Below are positions 11,607 through 24,620 of a DNA stretch of 64,000 nucleotides, piece by piece (within the stretch, counting starts at the first letter, position 1; the number at the start of each line of letters is the position of its first letter). The notes below the pieces were generated by a model that worked only from the letters and a program-made list of their open reading frames with translations, searched no databases and was not told where the DNA came from. The position numbers and the translations under genes were made by a program. This DNA is from Amanita rubescens (taxonomy: Eukaryota > Basidiomycota > Agaricomycetes > Agaricales > Amanitaceae): positions 1-64,000 of the forward strand of contig WION01000077.1 of NCBI GenBank assembly GCA_015039365.1, given 5' to 3'.

Positions 11607-13388
11607 ATGGTTCAAAAATTAAGAGTCGCAATAATGTACGTACGGCAAGCTTTTCACGTAACAATACACTCACCAGCCATCGCATACAATTCAGAGGGGC
11701 AGGAATCGGCGGGTTAACGCTAGCTTCATGGATCGCGGAAATGGATAAGCAGAAGAGGATTGAAGTGGATATATATGAGGCGGCCGCGGAATTGTCAGAA
11801 ATCGGCGCTGGAATTCATCTTTGGCCGAGATCATTTAAAATGCTGGCGAAGGTAGGCCTTGAAGAAGAGGTCCTTCGATTCTGCGAGCGGGCCAATGAGG
11901 ATTCTTGTGCGTTTTCGTTTTTTTTATTTTACGCCTGATGTTGTTGCTTACAGCGAAATAGCAATTGCCTTTCAGTTCAGGAAAAGCGACCAGGAGAAAG
12001 GGCAGCATATCTTTGATATGAGTATCAAAGGTTTGCGATGTCTTGTCCGTCATTCGTCGTCGATATTTAGTTTGATTCTATAGGTGCTGCTATCAAGATC
12101 CACAGAGCAGATCTTCAAAAGATTCTACTGAAGCGCGCATTAACCCATGCTCGTCTGCATCTTTCAAGCAAACTCGTATCGTACACCGAACACCTAGACA
12201 GCGTTCATTTGGAGTTTGAAAATGATTCGGCACAGACATGCGACTTGCTCGTAGGTGCGGATGGTATAAGATCAATAACAAGAAGACTATTCCTTGCAAG
12301 CCAAATTGGAGATGGATATCAAGAATCAATTGATCCTGTTTGGACTGGCACATACGCATATCGAGGCATCATTCCGCGGGATGAACTCTTAAAGAAGATA
12401 CCAGGCCATCGAGTCACTCGGGCCCCAGTAATGGTGAGAATCAACTAATATAAGCAGGGAAGCTTGGCTCACTGATGAGTAGTATGTCGGAAAGCAGAAG
12501 GTCTAATCCAACCTAATCTCCGAAAACTCGTAATGCTTACATTTGCCTTAATTAGCATGTTGTAACTTATTCCATGGCAAACGGAGAGTTCATTAATTTC
12601 GTTGGTCTCGTTCATGACGAGACTCGAGAGGACACGTGTCATAAAGAACCACAGGTCACGACCGTGTCAAAATCAGAGTTGCTGTCCGTCTTCCAAGGCT
12701 TTGAGCCAGAAGTACAGGCACTGCTCGAGGTATGAGCAACAAGTTTGACGAAAAATAAAGGTCTGACGTATGCAGTGCATTCCGAATCCTTCAAGATGGG
12801 CCATCCATCATCTAAAACCACCCAAAAGATACGCTGAACGAAGAATACTACTTCTGGGCGACGCAGTACGTTTTCATCCGACTTGTGTTCTAGTGGTGGA
12901 AGTTGATGTTTCTTTCTCCAGGCGCATGCCATGAGTCCACATCAAGCAAATGGCGCGGGACAGGCGATGGAAGTACGCATGAAATCCTGATTCTCCATCC
13001 GGATAAGCTGACAATAACGCAGGACGCGTACATCCTTTCTCACCTCCTTGCAGATCCCGGCACGACGGATGTCAGGTCTCAGATCCCTGTAATCACATGC
13101 ATATACGATGCCATTCGTCGGCCTGCAGGAAACACAGCACTGATGGTGGCCAAGACATGCGGCAAACTAACAGGTCTCACAGACGATGAGAAGGAATTGC
13201 CGGAGGTGAAAGCACATGATGATACGGTTCCGCATGATGTATTGGTGGCATATATCAAGAAGATGGAGCGTAGCCGGCAGATGATTTGGGATGCCTCGGC
13301 GTTAGTGGATGGACAATGTCAGGATGCGCTTAAGCTGTTGCGGAGCTTGAGGAAGCCAGCAGCAATGCAAGTGCAAGCTAGATTGTGA
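11607..13388 (+). CDS. FAD-dependent monooxygenase copy 4, intact
   Basis: This is the most divergent member of the cluster and reads through cleanly. The start MVQKLRVAII is joined by the first intron to GAGIGGLTLASWI. DLLVGADGIRSITRR carries the middle FAD/NADPH motif, RILLLGDA the second GD motif, and AHAMSPHQANGAGQAME the flavin-facing helix. The weak acceptor AAATAG near 11955 gives the correct phase where the other copies use ACACAG. It has the same intron layout as copy 1, and its C-terminal exon ends in AAMQVQARL. It is expected to be a soluble NAD(P)H- and O2-dependent hydroxylase. Its greater divergence suggests that it arose before the 3.3 kb tandem duplication. The next gene starts only 88 bases downstream on the same strand. 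Confidence 0.85.
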
Positions 13389-13476
13389 ATGTCTTACTAC
13401 TTATATAATAGTCATCTTATTTGTATCTATTTGTATTTCCAACTCTACCCCTTTCCTCCAAACGTCGCTGTCAGCC

Positions 13477-16043
13477 ATGGCTGGCTCGGGCTCTGGTTCA
13501 AGTCTGCCAGTCCCCGTCCTCATCTTGGCGGGGGTATGCACTTTTGTTGCAGTTCTGGTGTCGGCCGTATCCATACTCCTGCAGCTTAGGAACTATAGAA
13601 AGCCACTTCTCCAACGGTACGGTTTATACCTGCTATGCGCCTTCTTATACCCATGGCCTTAGAATAGAATGGTTGTACGAATTATGATCATGGTACCCCT
13701 ATACGCAATTGCCTCTTTTATCTCGTTATTCTCGCTGGAAGCAGCATTTGTGATTGATGCCATCAGGGATATATACGAGGTGCGCCTTGCTTGTTTGGGT
13801 GACGTCTCCTCTTGTTAACTGATGCTTCTTCATAGGCATTCATCATCTACTGCTTCTTCAGCCTTCTTTTATCCTACCTTGGTGGGGAAAGATCACTGTT
13901 GTTTATGTTGCTTGGCCGATCGCCGAAAACACCACCATTCCCCGTGAACTTATTCAAGCAAGAGCTTGACGTCAGCGACCCCCACACGTTCCTATTCCTC
14001 AAACGAGGTATCATACGTGAGCTTTTGTAGTCGACCCTCGTTTGTGTCCTCCTAATAACTCTAATTCTCTTTAGAATACGTTCAAGTGAAACCTATTCTT
14101 GCAGCTGCCACTCTCATACTCAAAGCCTGCGGTTGGTACCATGACGGAGACTTTCGCGCTAATTCAGGATATCTATACGTCAGCATCGTTTACAACGTCA
14201 GCATATGTCTAGCCTTGTACTGTCTTGCCATGTTTTGGCTCTGCGTCAATGATGACCTCAAACCATACCGGTGAAGTTGCTCTTCCCTCCTCTCCCTGAA
14301 TCGCATATGGACTAATCTAACCACAGTCCCGTCCCAAAATTCCTCTGCGTGAAAGGCATTCTTTTCTTTTCATTCTGGCAATCCATCGTCATTTCCATCC
14401 TAGTTGCTGCCGACGTCATCACCAGATTAGGGCCATACACTGACCCAGAGCACATCTCAGTCGGACTCAATGATACCCTCATCTGCATCGAAATGCCCTT
14501 CTTCTCTCTAGCCCATCTTTATGCATTCAATTACACTGACTATATTGATTCAAAATTCCATTTCTGCGCCCGGATGCCATTACACTATGCGTTCCTTGAT
14601 GCGTTTGGTTTCAAAGACGTCGTTCAGGACACGAAAGCGACTCTTCGCGGTAAAGGGATGAATTACAGGGAATTTGAACCGGCAGAAGGCGAGATCCATC
14701 AAGGGGCAGGGAGAGATCGGAGGATCAGGGCCGGGCTACGGTACAGCAAGGGTGGAAAGAAAAAGTATTGGTTGCCCAAAGTCCGCGCCGAAGCTCTCTC
14801 GCAAGGAGCTATCGGTAGGGCTGCGGACCACCTTGCAGGAGATGCGGTCGACGTGCACGCGCCGCTCCTCGGACGTCAAGCCGAGGTCCGCCTTGCTCCC
14901 GATATGATGCCCGATCAAGATGAGCACGAGGATCCGATGGTTTGGGGCCCTGTCGGCCATGGGGGCAACGATACATGCGGATATGAGCTCCCCTTCGGAG
15001 ATTTGGACCCTGCGGATGATGCTTTGTTTGACCACAGTCGACAGTACCTCTTTGGGGATTATAATTATCCTGTGATTGACGTTAGCGATGAAGGGGCACG
15101 GGTGGCAATTTGGCACGAGGAAGAGAGGGTACTGAGAGACGAGCGGGGAGCGTGGCAGAGCCCGATAAGGAATGTGCAGGTTGGGATTCAGGGTAAACTG
15201 TGGGAGGGGTACGGCGCTATCGGGACGACAGAAGCACCATCAAGGAGTGGCGGGAAGGACGCAGATCCTTCCTTTTCTCATGAAGGCGATACGGAACATC
15301 CTGGGAAGATGAATGAAGCGCGGTCTTCTCCCGCGGCGCCAGTCGCTCACAAAGGACTACTGGCTCCTGCCATTCAGAGGGTTACGTACTCTGCAGCTTC
15401 GAGCGCGGCAAGCAGCGTCAACCAACAAGGTAGCTCGAGCACTAGTAGCGGTGTAGCCTCTTCTTCCTCCACAACAATCCATCAACACCGTTTTTCGCCC
15501 ACCGCGTCAAAAACGTCGTTGTTACCAACCCCATCGCCATCCCCGAAACCTAACACGAAAAGCGAAAAATCAAAGTCAAAAGAAAAGGCAAAGGATGATA
15601 AAAGCCCCGTACGGTCTGCGCTCTCTCGGGACGCCATTGATCTCGTAGTAGAAGACCCCAAGGCTGCAGCGGTGATTCAAGAGCAACGACATTCTGGCGA
15701 ACCCTCGTTTAGAAAGAAAGGGGGTCTCAAGAGAGTGTACCGACGAGAGCCTACACAGGATGAGCAACAAAGAGAGGAACGCATCAGCAGAGACGAGCAA
15801 ATCGAGGAGCGGGAGGTGCCCGTTTATAAAGCACCATACGAAGAGCTGGTTGGAAGCCAGAGCGTTGGGGGAATGGAAGTCTTTGATCAAAGTGTGGGAG
15901 ATGCAGGGTGGGGGAATGACGATGCATCGCCTCCCACGCGATTCGTGCAGGAAGATACGACTAACATTGTCCGAGCGGGAACTCCCCCAACGTATGTTCG
16001 TATGATGTACGACGAGTTGGAGGACGACAATCCTTGGGCGTGA
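13477..16043 (+). CDS. TMEM184/OST-alpha-like (DUF300) seven-TM protein
   Basis: This is a protein of roughly 800 residues of the DUF300/organic solute transporter alpha family (human TMEM184). The N-terminal half has about seven helices with family hallmarks: NYRKPLLQR before helix 2, then MVPLYAIASF, the FSLLLSYLGG stretch and KRGIIQYVQVKP. Next come NVSICLALYCLAMFW, FLCVKGILFFSFWQS and an acidic-aromatic IEMPFFSLAHLYAF. Introns at about 13619, 13781, 14017 and 14274 all keep frame. The C-terminal ~450 residues are polar, with Ser-rich and Lys/Glu-rich low complexity, and are probably cytosolic and regulatory. They end in YDELEDDNPWA. Fungal homologues act in vacuolar or plasma-membrane transport or signalling, but none is well defined. 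The long tail is usual for basidiomycete members. Confidence 0.85.
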
Positions 16044-16364
16044 CGATAACCTTTTTGGCTCTCTTTTACTTGCTTCCGTTTTTCACCCTCCGGTTTTCTC
16101 ATATTTGAACGCACGATGTATCATCATAGTATATTTCTGGTCTATTCTTCTTATGTTTTAGTAGGAATTAATTTACGGAATCGGAACTTGGACAACATGA
16201 AGGTGGCTAGAATGTGAAATAATATAAATGCCATGTAGAGTTCCCATTCACGCATACGGCAAGGTTTGGCGCGCAGGCGTCACGTCCCAACAACAGTCAT
16301 GTAATTATCCTAACGTGTTCCTACGGCACAACGGTATAACCAGGGATGTGAGGTGAAACAGTAT
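16044..16364. other. 3' flanks of two convergent genes
   Basis: About 320 bases of AT-rich noncoding DNA between the stops of the DUF300 and DUF2235 genes, with likely polyadenylation signals. No gene was seen. Confidence 0.5.
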
Positions 16365-18401
16365 TTATGAAACGTATTCGAGCATAGGTGACTTCGCGAC
16401 CGTGTCCCAATTATCAGCTTTTGGCGTGTATTTCTCCTTACTATCGATTCGGCATTCGACTGACTTGTGAACATATATCTTGTTCTCGTAGAACGGAATA
16501 TGCCTGCCACGACCCCAATTTGCCCTACGGCAAACATTGTAAGCTATCAGATGTAAGTGCAACTTGCAAATTCTCCTACGTTCTGCACCTTCTCCAATTT
16601 CCTTTGCGGTCTTGATACGTTGAGAACAACGGATAAACCTCGAGTATCCACCAAAACCAACAAAGGATGAGTGGATCGAAGATTATATCAACGATGTCAT
16701 TTATGTGCCTGACACCGTCATGATCAGGTTCCGGGGGGTACCAGATGTCAGTTGGTTGCGGCTGCGCTCGTGCTCGACCCTCTTCGGCATATTTTTCGAG
16801 TTCTTGATTCACTTTGCCTAAATTCAAACCCTTTTTATCCACCTCTTTCTTGAGGCTATCAAAATCAAAGTCAAGAGCATCCCTTAGATAGCGGAAATCG
16901 AACTGGATCCCGGTACTTTCTAAGATACATTCCTTTATCATCCAGCGCAGCGATAGGAATGATAGACTCCTATCGCGCAAGGTAGGATGGGAACCACCGC
17001 CAACGTCTGAATGGGAACCTAACAATTGTAAGTAAAGGCAGGCGTATTTTTCCAAGTCAAATCACCTGCAAACCACACCTCCTTGACGTTCGCATGATTG
17101 CGGTTTGGAGGTATGTATTGCCATTCATTGCGCTCTCTTTGTTCAACGTCAACCTCTGGAATCGGAAAATCAACGTCCAATTCCTGTTCAATATCTACCG
17201 TCTGTTCAGCCCACATAGCGGGGCGAAACCTAGCACGGCGCTCATCAAGCGCAAGAGCATGACGGAAACATTTGACACCGTAGTTTACTGACGTGTACGG
17301 ATGCTCCCTAGGAATCAATCCCACAGAAGCAACCGTATCCCTGCGAGGGATGTGAACGAGCACGTACTGAAGCGATAGCGAGGTCATTTTACCAAACACC
17401 AACAAAGTCAATGCACACATCTGAGCTGAGTCAAAAGTTGGTTAAATGGAACATCAAGCAAGGAAAGAGCTAAGCATACGCACGCAAAAGTCAATTTGAA
17501 CTCCCGACTGAGTTCATAGCCATGAAGGCCGGTAGTCATATATAAGTTGAATGCGAAATCGACTTGTTGGAGGTTTTCTCTCGGTAGAATCCCTACCTTG
17601 ATTTAGAAATCGGACGTGTCCAGGTTGTCAGATTAACAATGGCATTGACCTTACTTTGTAAATCATGCCCGCCAGTACTCGGGCGGTGTGGGCTGAAAAC
17701 TATATCATCAGGATACACATAGATTGACGATGAAGTACAAACCCCCTCGAGAAAAGCCGAATAGACAAATTTTGTCCTCACGTCTGTGATTCTGAATAAG
17801 GAATTTATAGCTGTGGGGCTTCGGTTAGTAACTATGAGATTAGTGTAGTGAAACGATGTCATCTTACCCATCCTTGACGTGATCGTCGATTTGAGAAGCA
17901 ATCGCGAACTCAATCCAACCCTCCACTAGGCCCACAGAACGCGTGACAAGCCTATTCTTGGAGTACGTGCCAATACCTGGCTGATTTAAATTGGATTAGT
18001 CGAGAGGAGCTGGATTCTCTGCTGACGAACTTGATAATACAAAACCTGGTGATCCTTTTCGAGAGCGCGAAAGAATCGGACAACATTCGAGTTCTAATAA
18101 AACAAACGTTAAACGTTAAACAGCGGTCAAAGCCGGCAAATGTGTCCAATGCGTACTCTCTATGAAATTAAAAGGTTAGGCATTGAAGGAAGCTCAAGGG
18201 CAAAGTTTAGACACTAACTTCTCCGAACCTGTTGCCTGTGCCGTCAAAGCAAAGGATCAAAACCCGGGGCTTGTCGCGTGGAGGACTGGTCCGAGGGTCT
18301 TGGGAATCTGAGGCTGGAGGAAGGGGGTCGCCAGGGTAACCGCCGTCTTGCCGTTCAAGTTCCAGGTATGGGGAGATTGGGGGGGTGGGAATGGTCGCCA
18401 T
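16365..18401 (-). CDS. DUF2235 (Tle1-like) alpha/beta-hydrolase
   Basis: This is a fungal DUF2235 protein, a family related to the catalytic domain of bacterial Tle1 phospholipases. The start MATIPTPPISPYLELERQ leads to VLILCFDGTGNRFGE at residues ~48-61. Later exons give NSNVVRFFRALEKD, YYQAGIGTYSKN and VEGWIEFAIASQIDDHV. GYKFLIQNHRREDKICLFG then precedes the nucleophile elbow GFSRG. Downstream are FRHALALDERRARFRPAMW, EVWFAGDLTW, HSDVGGGSH and a C-terminal exon with WGRGRHIPFYENKIYVHKS. At least six short introns were placed. All expected blocks are present in order, so the gene looks functional. It is probably cytosolic, with unknown substrate. It converges with the DUF300 gene. Confidence 0.85.
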
Positions 18402-19375
18402 CCTTATGTAGACTGTGGGTCAGTTGTCTCGAGTGAGGTACTCATTTAAATACTGTCTTCTGCTATGTATATGTCCACGAGTCAGAGTCACCGTGGCATA
18501 TGGCCAATAATTTCCATTTTTGGACACGTGCAGTGTGCACGATTTTTCCCCAGTGCTCTTAATTCTACTCGGACGAGTCAATACCGTCATACCTCTCGTT
18601 CAATACCGACTACTAGTCGGTGCGATACGACCTTCCTCCGACTTCAACCGATTCTGCTTTATTTTCACACTCATTCGCTATTTCTCATGGTACAGCCATA
18701 TTCGTGCCTCGTTTCCAACCTCCCAAGCACTGCGTGTTCTACACACCTTCTCACGTCACTACCTCAACCACTATTTCCTTGTTTCATTCTTGAGCGCTTG
18801 AGCGCTTGTTAAAGGTGGAAGGACTAAATGGGTTTAGGTCTTGCATCTCCCTCTTGGCTCATGACTTCTCTTAGTTTACAAGACGATCATCCCTTTATCA
18901 ACTATCCATCACGTCTATCAAGCCCTCTCGCAATACGATACACTTACTACCAGGCCGCGCTGTCAAATTCATTCCCGGAGGATGTATCCTAGGGACGTTT
19001 TCTGAAGATCTGATTGATGTACACGCCCCAGTTTCACAATGCCGACGCGGAGACTGAATTGACATGAAATTGAACGCACGCGGTGAAAAGAACATGAAGA
19101 AAGAACAACAAATCGATCACCGTCCTGCTACCCTCCGCACATCCATTAAACCGATCAAATGTGAAAAACGAACTGTCATTATTTCCATGTCACAACTTGT
19201 GCTACGTCAAATAGCCTCGACGTCGCTTAGCTTAGCTGAACTGATGGCATTCAAGAGCACATTCACAAGACCTCGCGGCGGCAGCATTGCTTCTGAAACA
19301 CTCTAATAAGGTCCGGGACGTTCGACATGTTATCGCTTCGCCACGTCCTCCCATTTCGCCACGTATCTTGTTAAG
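18402..19375. other. Intergenic region
   Basis: About 970 bases between the divergent DUF2235 and oxygenase genes, containing both promoters. The stretch at 18540-18790 is pyrimidine-rich on the plus strand and not convincingly coding. No family motif was found. Confidence 0.45.
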
Positions 19376-22300
19376 ATGGACAATCCACGGGGATTTTATC
19401 AAACAACCATACAACCGATCATCAACACCATAAAGCACCCAGTTAAGGGCACCGCTAGCGCCTCTCAGAATTATGACCCCACTATCTCGGTCAAATCCCA
19501 TGCGGTAGGCAGAATAGCGAAGCGGGCAAGCTGCTAAGATGGACTCAACCATTTCTTTATGCTAGAAACTTGTCCAGTCGTGCATATCCGGTGCTATCGA
19601 TGACAGAGATAACGATGTTCGTCGTTCTCTTTTCAGAGATATATTATCACTGAAGTGAGTGTATTAGCTAGCGAAAATGTTAGAGAATTATGCCCAGGAC
19701 TATGAGAAAGCGAATTTCAAGGACCCGAACACGATCAGCGCGACTATAATAAAACTATGTCAGTGATAAATGTCCTTCATACCAGAACCGAAATTCACTG
19801 ATCCCGTAGTCTACAAAGAACCTCTACGCCATGACTCAAAAGCGAATGCTAAAGATAACTCCACCATCCGGCACTCCGATGTGACTCCGGAATTCATTTA
19901 CGATTACTTGTTCAAAGCAGACGAGGTATACTCTTCCGTTCGTCAATGTTGCACTTTCCTCAATAAAACGGTAGCGCCAAGGGCACCAAGAGCGCCAAGA
20001 TCATCCGCACGGTATTTCTAGCATCGCCTTTGCGTTCGCGTCTATACTCGCTGTGAGTAACGCCGGCCTGTACCATGTGTCAGCTAATAGTAATTAGCTA
20101 TCCGTGTTTCGCGATGTCGATTCACAATCTGATATCAAGATTGAGCATAACAAAGCGTCGCCTTATTTCGACTTATCACCCCTTTACGGCTCAAATGATA
20201 CAGGAAGAATAAGAATGAACGATGGCCAAGGAATGTTACGGCCAGACTCTTTCGACGAGGACAAAAGGCTAGACATGCTTCCTGATTCTGTACCCGCGTT
20301 GCTTGTTTTATGGAACAGATATCACAATGTATAGTACTCTCCATATTAGGTGGTTTTTAGACTGATGTATGATTTGTCTTAGTACGTCGCAAAGCAGTTA
20401 TTTTCGCACAACGAGCATAATAAATGGGAGGAACCTGCCAAGCTGTCGCTTGGACAACGCTCAAGACAAGACAACGAGATATTCAATATAGCTCGGTCTA
20501 TTACCTGCATCCACTTTATGAATGTTGTACAGGAAGATTTCCTCAGAGGACTCGTTGGAATGCCCGTGGCATGTCCAAGTGCTCGATTGGACGTATTATA
20601 TGTAAGCTTTTCCACCAATGATGTGTGGCTTATCATAACATGCGTGGCAGGATGTCAGAGACAAGGGGAATCACAAGAACTATCTTTCCTCCGTGGAATC
20701 CCATCTCTTGTATAGCGTGAGTTCTCGAATTTGTGGAACGAGGCGAGTTATCTAACGTCGCCAGTTCTCGTCCTTCACTCCCCCGTCCTTTGATTCTACA
20801 ATAAGGGAGCGGGTACGTCTATCTGTGGCTTCTCTCACTATATTCATTAATTATCGCAGTCGAGGATGAAACAAACGGGTGATGAGGCCCAACGAAAATC
20901 AGACCATAGTATCGGGTCAGCTCATACATTTATCAATTGATTCACAGTGAACATAACACAAAATAGTCTTCACCGTAATCACCGGGAACGCTTCGAGGAC
21001 AATGACTTGGCTGATATACTTTTTAATGCTATAGAGAAGAAGGCGGGCGGCAGGACAGCCCCGGATTGGGCTCGCGAACAGGAAATCAAGAAACTCGAAC
21101 AAGCACGAGAATCCAATGTCTGTACCTTAAACGAGTTTCGAGAACGTCTCGGTCTCAAGAGTTCGTTCGCACCTCCGCGTTTTTCCCATTCATTGTCTTA
21201 TTATTTACAGAACTCGGGTCATTCGAAGAATGGAATCCGGACTTAGCTAACACCGCACGTTACTTGTACGGTAATATCGATAAGCTTGAATTATATGTGC
21301 GACTTGAGTTAGTTAGTATGATCCTCACTAACAATTCTTAGCCTGGTCTTAAATGGGAAGCCTCGACCGGTTCCGGCTTTGGATTCGGCTACACTATGGT
21401 ACGGCTACTATTTGACCGACACCGCTTGCGCACTTACTTGTGCCTTATCTTTGCAGACATGGGGACTGATATCCGACATCGTGGGTGATATCAATTGCTT
21501 AGATTAGGCGATAGCACTAATAAAAATACAGGTCACCAGGATTCGCTGCGATCCTATATTCACATCTAAATTCAATGGTACGGGCATGTACTGTTTTTCT
21601 TGCAGCGAAGCGGTAATTGTTTGGCTTTAGAGCATATGTTGACGAAATGGGGATATAAAGATTCCATATCGACCATTGACGACTCAAAAGGGTCCAACTC
21701 ATGCTTCCACAGCACTGAGGGTTCTCTTGGCGGTATGTTGCCGAAGCGTAAGTCATTGAGTTCCACCTACATTGCATACAGTGATTACTTAGGCGCTCTT
21801 CTAGTTTTCCAACGTACTCTTCCCCATAACTGTCCCTATGATAACATATATTGTCTCTTTCCATTCGTCGTTCCTGAAAAAAGCAAGGCATACGTCGAAA
21901 AACTTCTTCCTTCAGACGTAGAGAAATACAGTATCGTTAGGCCAAAGCGAGTGAAGATCAGGGTTCTGAAGACTCTCAAGGCGATCACCAAAGTATTGAA
22001 CGATCACGAGACATTCCACACGCCATATAAGCAAAGACTAATGGAGCTTACAGGAGGCTACGGGTAAGTATTCTGAAGAATTTTCGCTCTCTCGTTAACC
22101 ACTCCTGCAATCGTAGTCACATGCTTGGATTTGATGACTTAGAATTGTAACGCCTGCGCATTCTCTTCTTAGACTCACTACTCATATGTTAGCCAGGCAT
22201 GACCGCGACTTGATGGTGGTCAGTGACCATAAGCTACTTCTTAGACGTTTTGTCGTGATGAAAGAAAGCAGACATTATTCTCACTTATGCCCGACAAGGG

Positions 22301-24147
22301 GGCCGTCAGACGCATCGGCGCATCTTTCGCTCAGAAAGCACGAGAAAACTTGCAACGCCGGCGTAAATTAATAGGAAAGTACGTAGAGCAACTTAGCATT
22401 CTGCTGTTTGCTGATCAAAATATTCAAGGGGAAAGAATGCACGCATCGACGTCGTAAAGGATGTGATCGACGCAACCTGCATACGCTGGGTTTGCGAGAC
22501 GATTGTAAGCCACTGTTGTTTTCGAGGCGGGGTGAAATTTACGTCTCGTAATAGTATGATTTTGATTTCAAGGATGATTTTACTTGTGGAAAATCAAAAC
22601 AACAGATTGAGAAAGCTCAGAAAGAATCGCAGGGAATGGAGGAGATGGAGCGCGAGAACTTTGCATCGTTCCACGCGTAAGATCGGTGTCTAAATTTATT
22701 GAGAACAGATTTTCATTGGTACTTCAGATATCTCTTCCGCAATACCGAACCGGAATTTGGGTGGAACGCCAGGGCAAGGGCGTTAACGGCCAGCAACCAT
22801 CTGCGCCAAGGTCTCGAGAACAAATTATTCCCTAGTTCAACCTCGAGTCCATTTATAAAATGCCTCTACTCCGTCGTAAACCCTATCATGGATTTTATCG
22901 AATCTCTCAGATCGGTAGCAGCAGAATACGTTTATGAAAAGGTGGTTGATTTTCAAACCCCCTTTACGTTCCAGGATCGAATGAAGAAAGCAAGCAATAT
23001 CAAACCCCTGAAGAGGCTAACAGTCTCTGGGCATCATCTTTTTGGCGCAAAGAAAGAGATTAATGCTAAAGAAGAGTCTTTGAGCTTTTTCAAACGTGCA
23101 TGGAAGGGTCTCGAAGCGCTTTTTGCTAACCCCCCTGATATGACGAGGGAGCACCATGCTGAGCACATCGCGAATGAGGAACTCAAGAAGCAGCGAGTGA
23201 TCGCTAATGTCCTCGCGTTAGCCATTGTTATGTGTGTGCATTTCTCGAAAGGTAACGTAAAATTTAAATCATTGTGACCATACAGCTGATTCCGCTACAG
23301 TTTGTGCTCAAGCTGTTGATTTCTATCTTGACGATAGATATGCGCAGGAGAGACAGGCGCTTGTTGCGCTCTGTAAGGACAAGAGTTCAAGCAGCCAAGA
23401 AATCATGGGATATATTTGGGAAGCATACAGTCAGTTCCAATACTGCGCTGGTCACAGTACCTCACATCTGATTACCTGTAGGGATTGGGCAACGTTTCGG
23501 GCTATGGAGAATTGCTGCAGGTAAAGATCGTAAGATAATTGAGCAAGGCCTAGTAGGCCCTCCTAACGTCACCATTGAACCCGGAGACCGCATTTTTGCA
23601 GACTTCACGTTTGCACATAATAATGTTCGTCTCATGCATTTTGTAGTGATGGATTTCGCTAATGATTACGAGTAGCCCGAACATGTCGAGAAGCCCGAGA
23701 AAGTTAAACCTGATCGCAAAATAAACTCGTTGTTAGGACTTGGTCTACACAAATGTCCTGCGGGATCATTGATTGACGAGGTAAGCGACCTGATGATAAT
23801 TTGAACACTTGGATTGAAATCTTTTTTCTTGTAGACAATGTCGCAGGTATGCATTCTTGGTTTCAACATGGTGACAATAGCATTGACATCCCAACAGATG
23901 ATTAGGGTCATATTCAGCCAGGAGGGCCTCAAGCGCGCCGATGGCGAAAAAGGCTGTTTAAAGTCTGCTACTTTACGTCCACTGGACGATGCACCTGTGG
24001 GTCTCCCCTAATCATACATATGTTTCCTGATTCAGGGTCCGACAGTGGTGTTTCGAGATATACCTTGACGAACACGGTGGTTTTTCGCATTATCCTAAGC
24101 ATATGGAAATCGAGGTTTGTCGATATGATCTGGAGGAGATGGCATGA
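19376..24147 (+). CDS. Psi-producing oxygenase / linoleate diol synthase-like protein, possibly degenerate
   Basis: This resembles fungal Ppo enzymes, which fuse an animal-haem-peroxidase-like fatty acid dioxygenase to a P450-like isomerase and make oxylipin signals. The dioxygenase half shows SPYFDLSPLYGSND (20,160-20,195), VPALLVLWNRYHNYVAKQL, ARSITCIHFMNVVQEDFL, FEDNDLADILFNAIEKKAG, VCTLNEFRERLGL and FEEWNPDLANTARYLYGNID. The C-terminal half has AVDFYLDDRYAQERQALVAL, VTIEPGDRIFADFTF and LGLGLHKCPAG with the haem-thiolate Cys near 23,755. It ends YLDEHGGFSHYPKHMEIEV with the stop at 24145-24147. The catalytic motif YRWH appears as YSFS, and the distal-His helix reads ASILALSVF. The 5' exons before 19,770 are uncertain. 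It may be an inactive or repurposed paralogue. Confidence 0.7.
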
Positions 24148-24620
24148 ATGACCAGAACCAGTTTGACGCTAGCAAGCCTGAGGAATTTGAAGATGGCCCC
24201 AGGCTTAGATCGATTCGAGAGCGATTACTCTCTGCCATTTCACTCATATGCTTCTGCTGTTTATTAATGTGGACCGCGCTTCTAATCTGCGATATCCTGC
24301 TTAGTAGCCTCCCGTATTTGAAATCTATCCTTCGTAAGTCGGTTCCTCTCAGTAAGATTATCCTCTGCTAACTATTACGGCCGCAGTCTTCCTCTTGCTA
24401 CTTTTCGTGCCTGACGTGTTGGAAGCCTGCACGAAGGATTATTTATCTCCAAATGTAACCCAGGCCACTTGTAATATCAAATCTTTTTATTGTATTTTTT
24501 ATAACGTACTGATAAATTTTATTTTCCAGCAAAGTGTTGGTTACAAGGGTTCACGTTTTGACGCGAAAGGAGGGAGAACATGTCTCTTGCACTTTTCTGA
24601 GCGATGTCAATGATGAATTT
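24144..24620 (+). CDS. Possible small two-helix membrane protein overlapping the oxygenase stop
   Basis: An ORF begins with ATG at 24144, overlapping the oxygenase stop by four bases (ATGA). It encodes a polar N-terminus (MNDQNQFDASKPEEF), then a strongly hydrophobic stretch (SLICFCCLLMWTALLICDIL). A plausible intron (GTAAGT...GCAG, about 24334-24386) joins in frame to another hydrophobic run, FLLLLFVPDVLEA. The continuation after about 24,455 is less clear. I do not recognise it. The four-base overlap is odd for a fungal nuclear gene, so this may be 3' UTR sequence or a remnant. Confidence 0.25.

Noticed and set aside
14736..15116. A 126-codon minus-strand ORF in the DUF300 gene
   Set aside because: It is antisense to the intact C-terminal exon of the TMEM184-like protein and has no recognisable motif.
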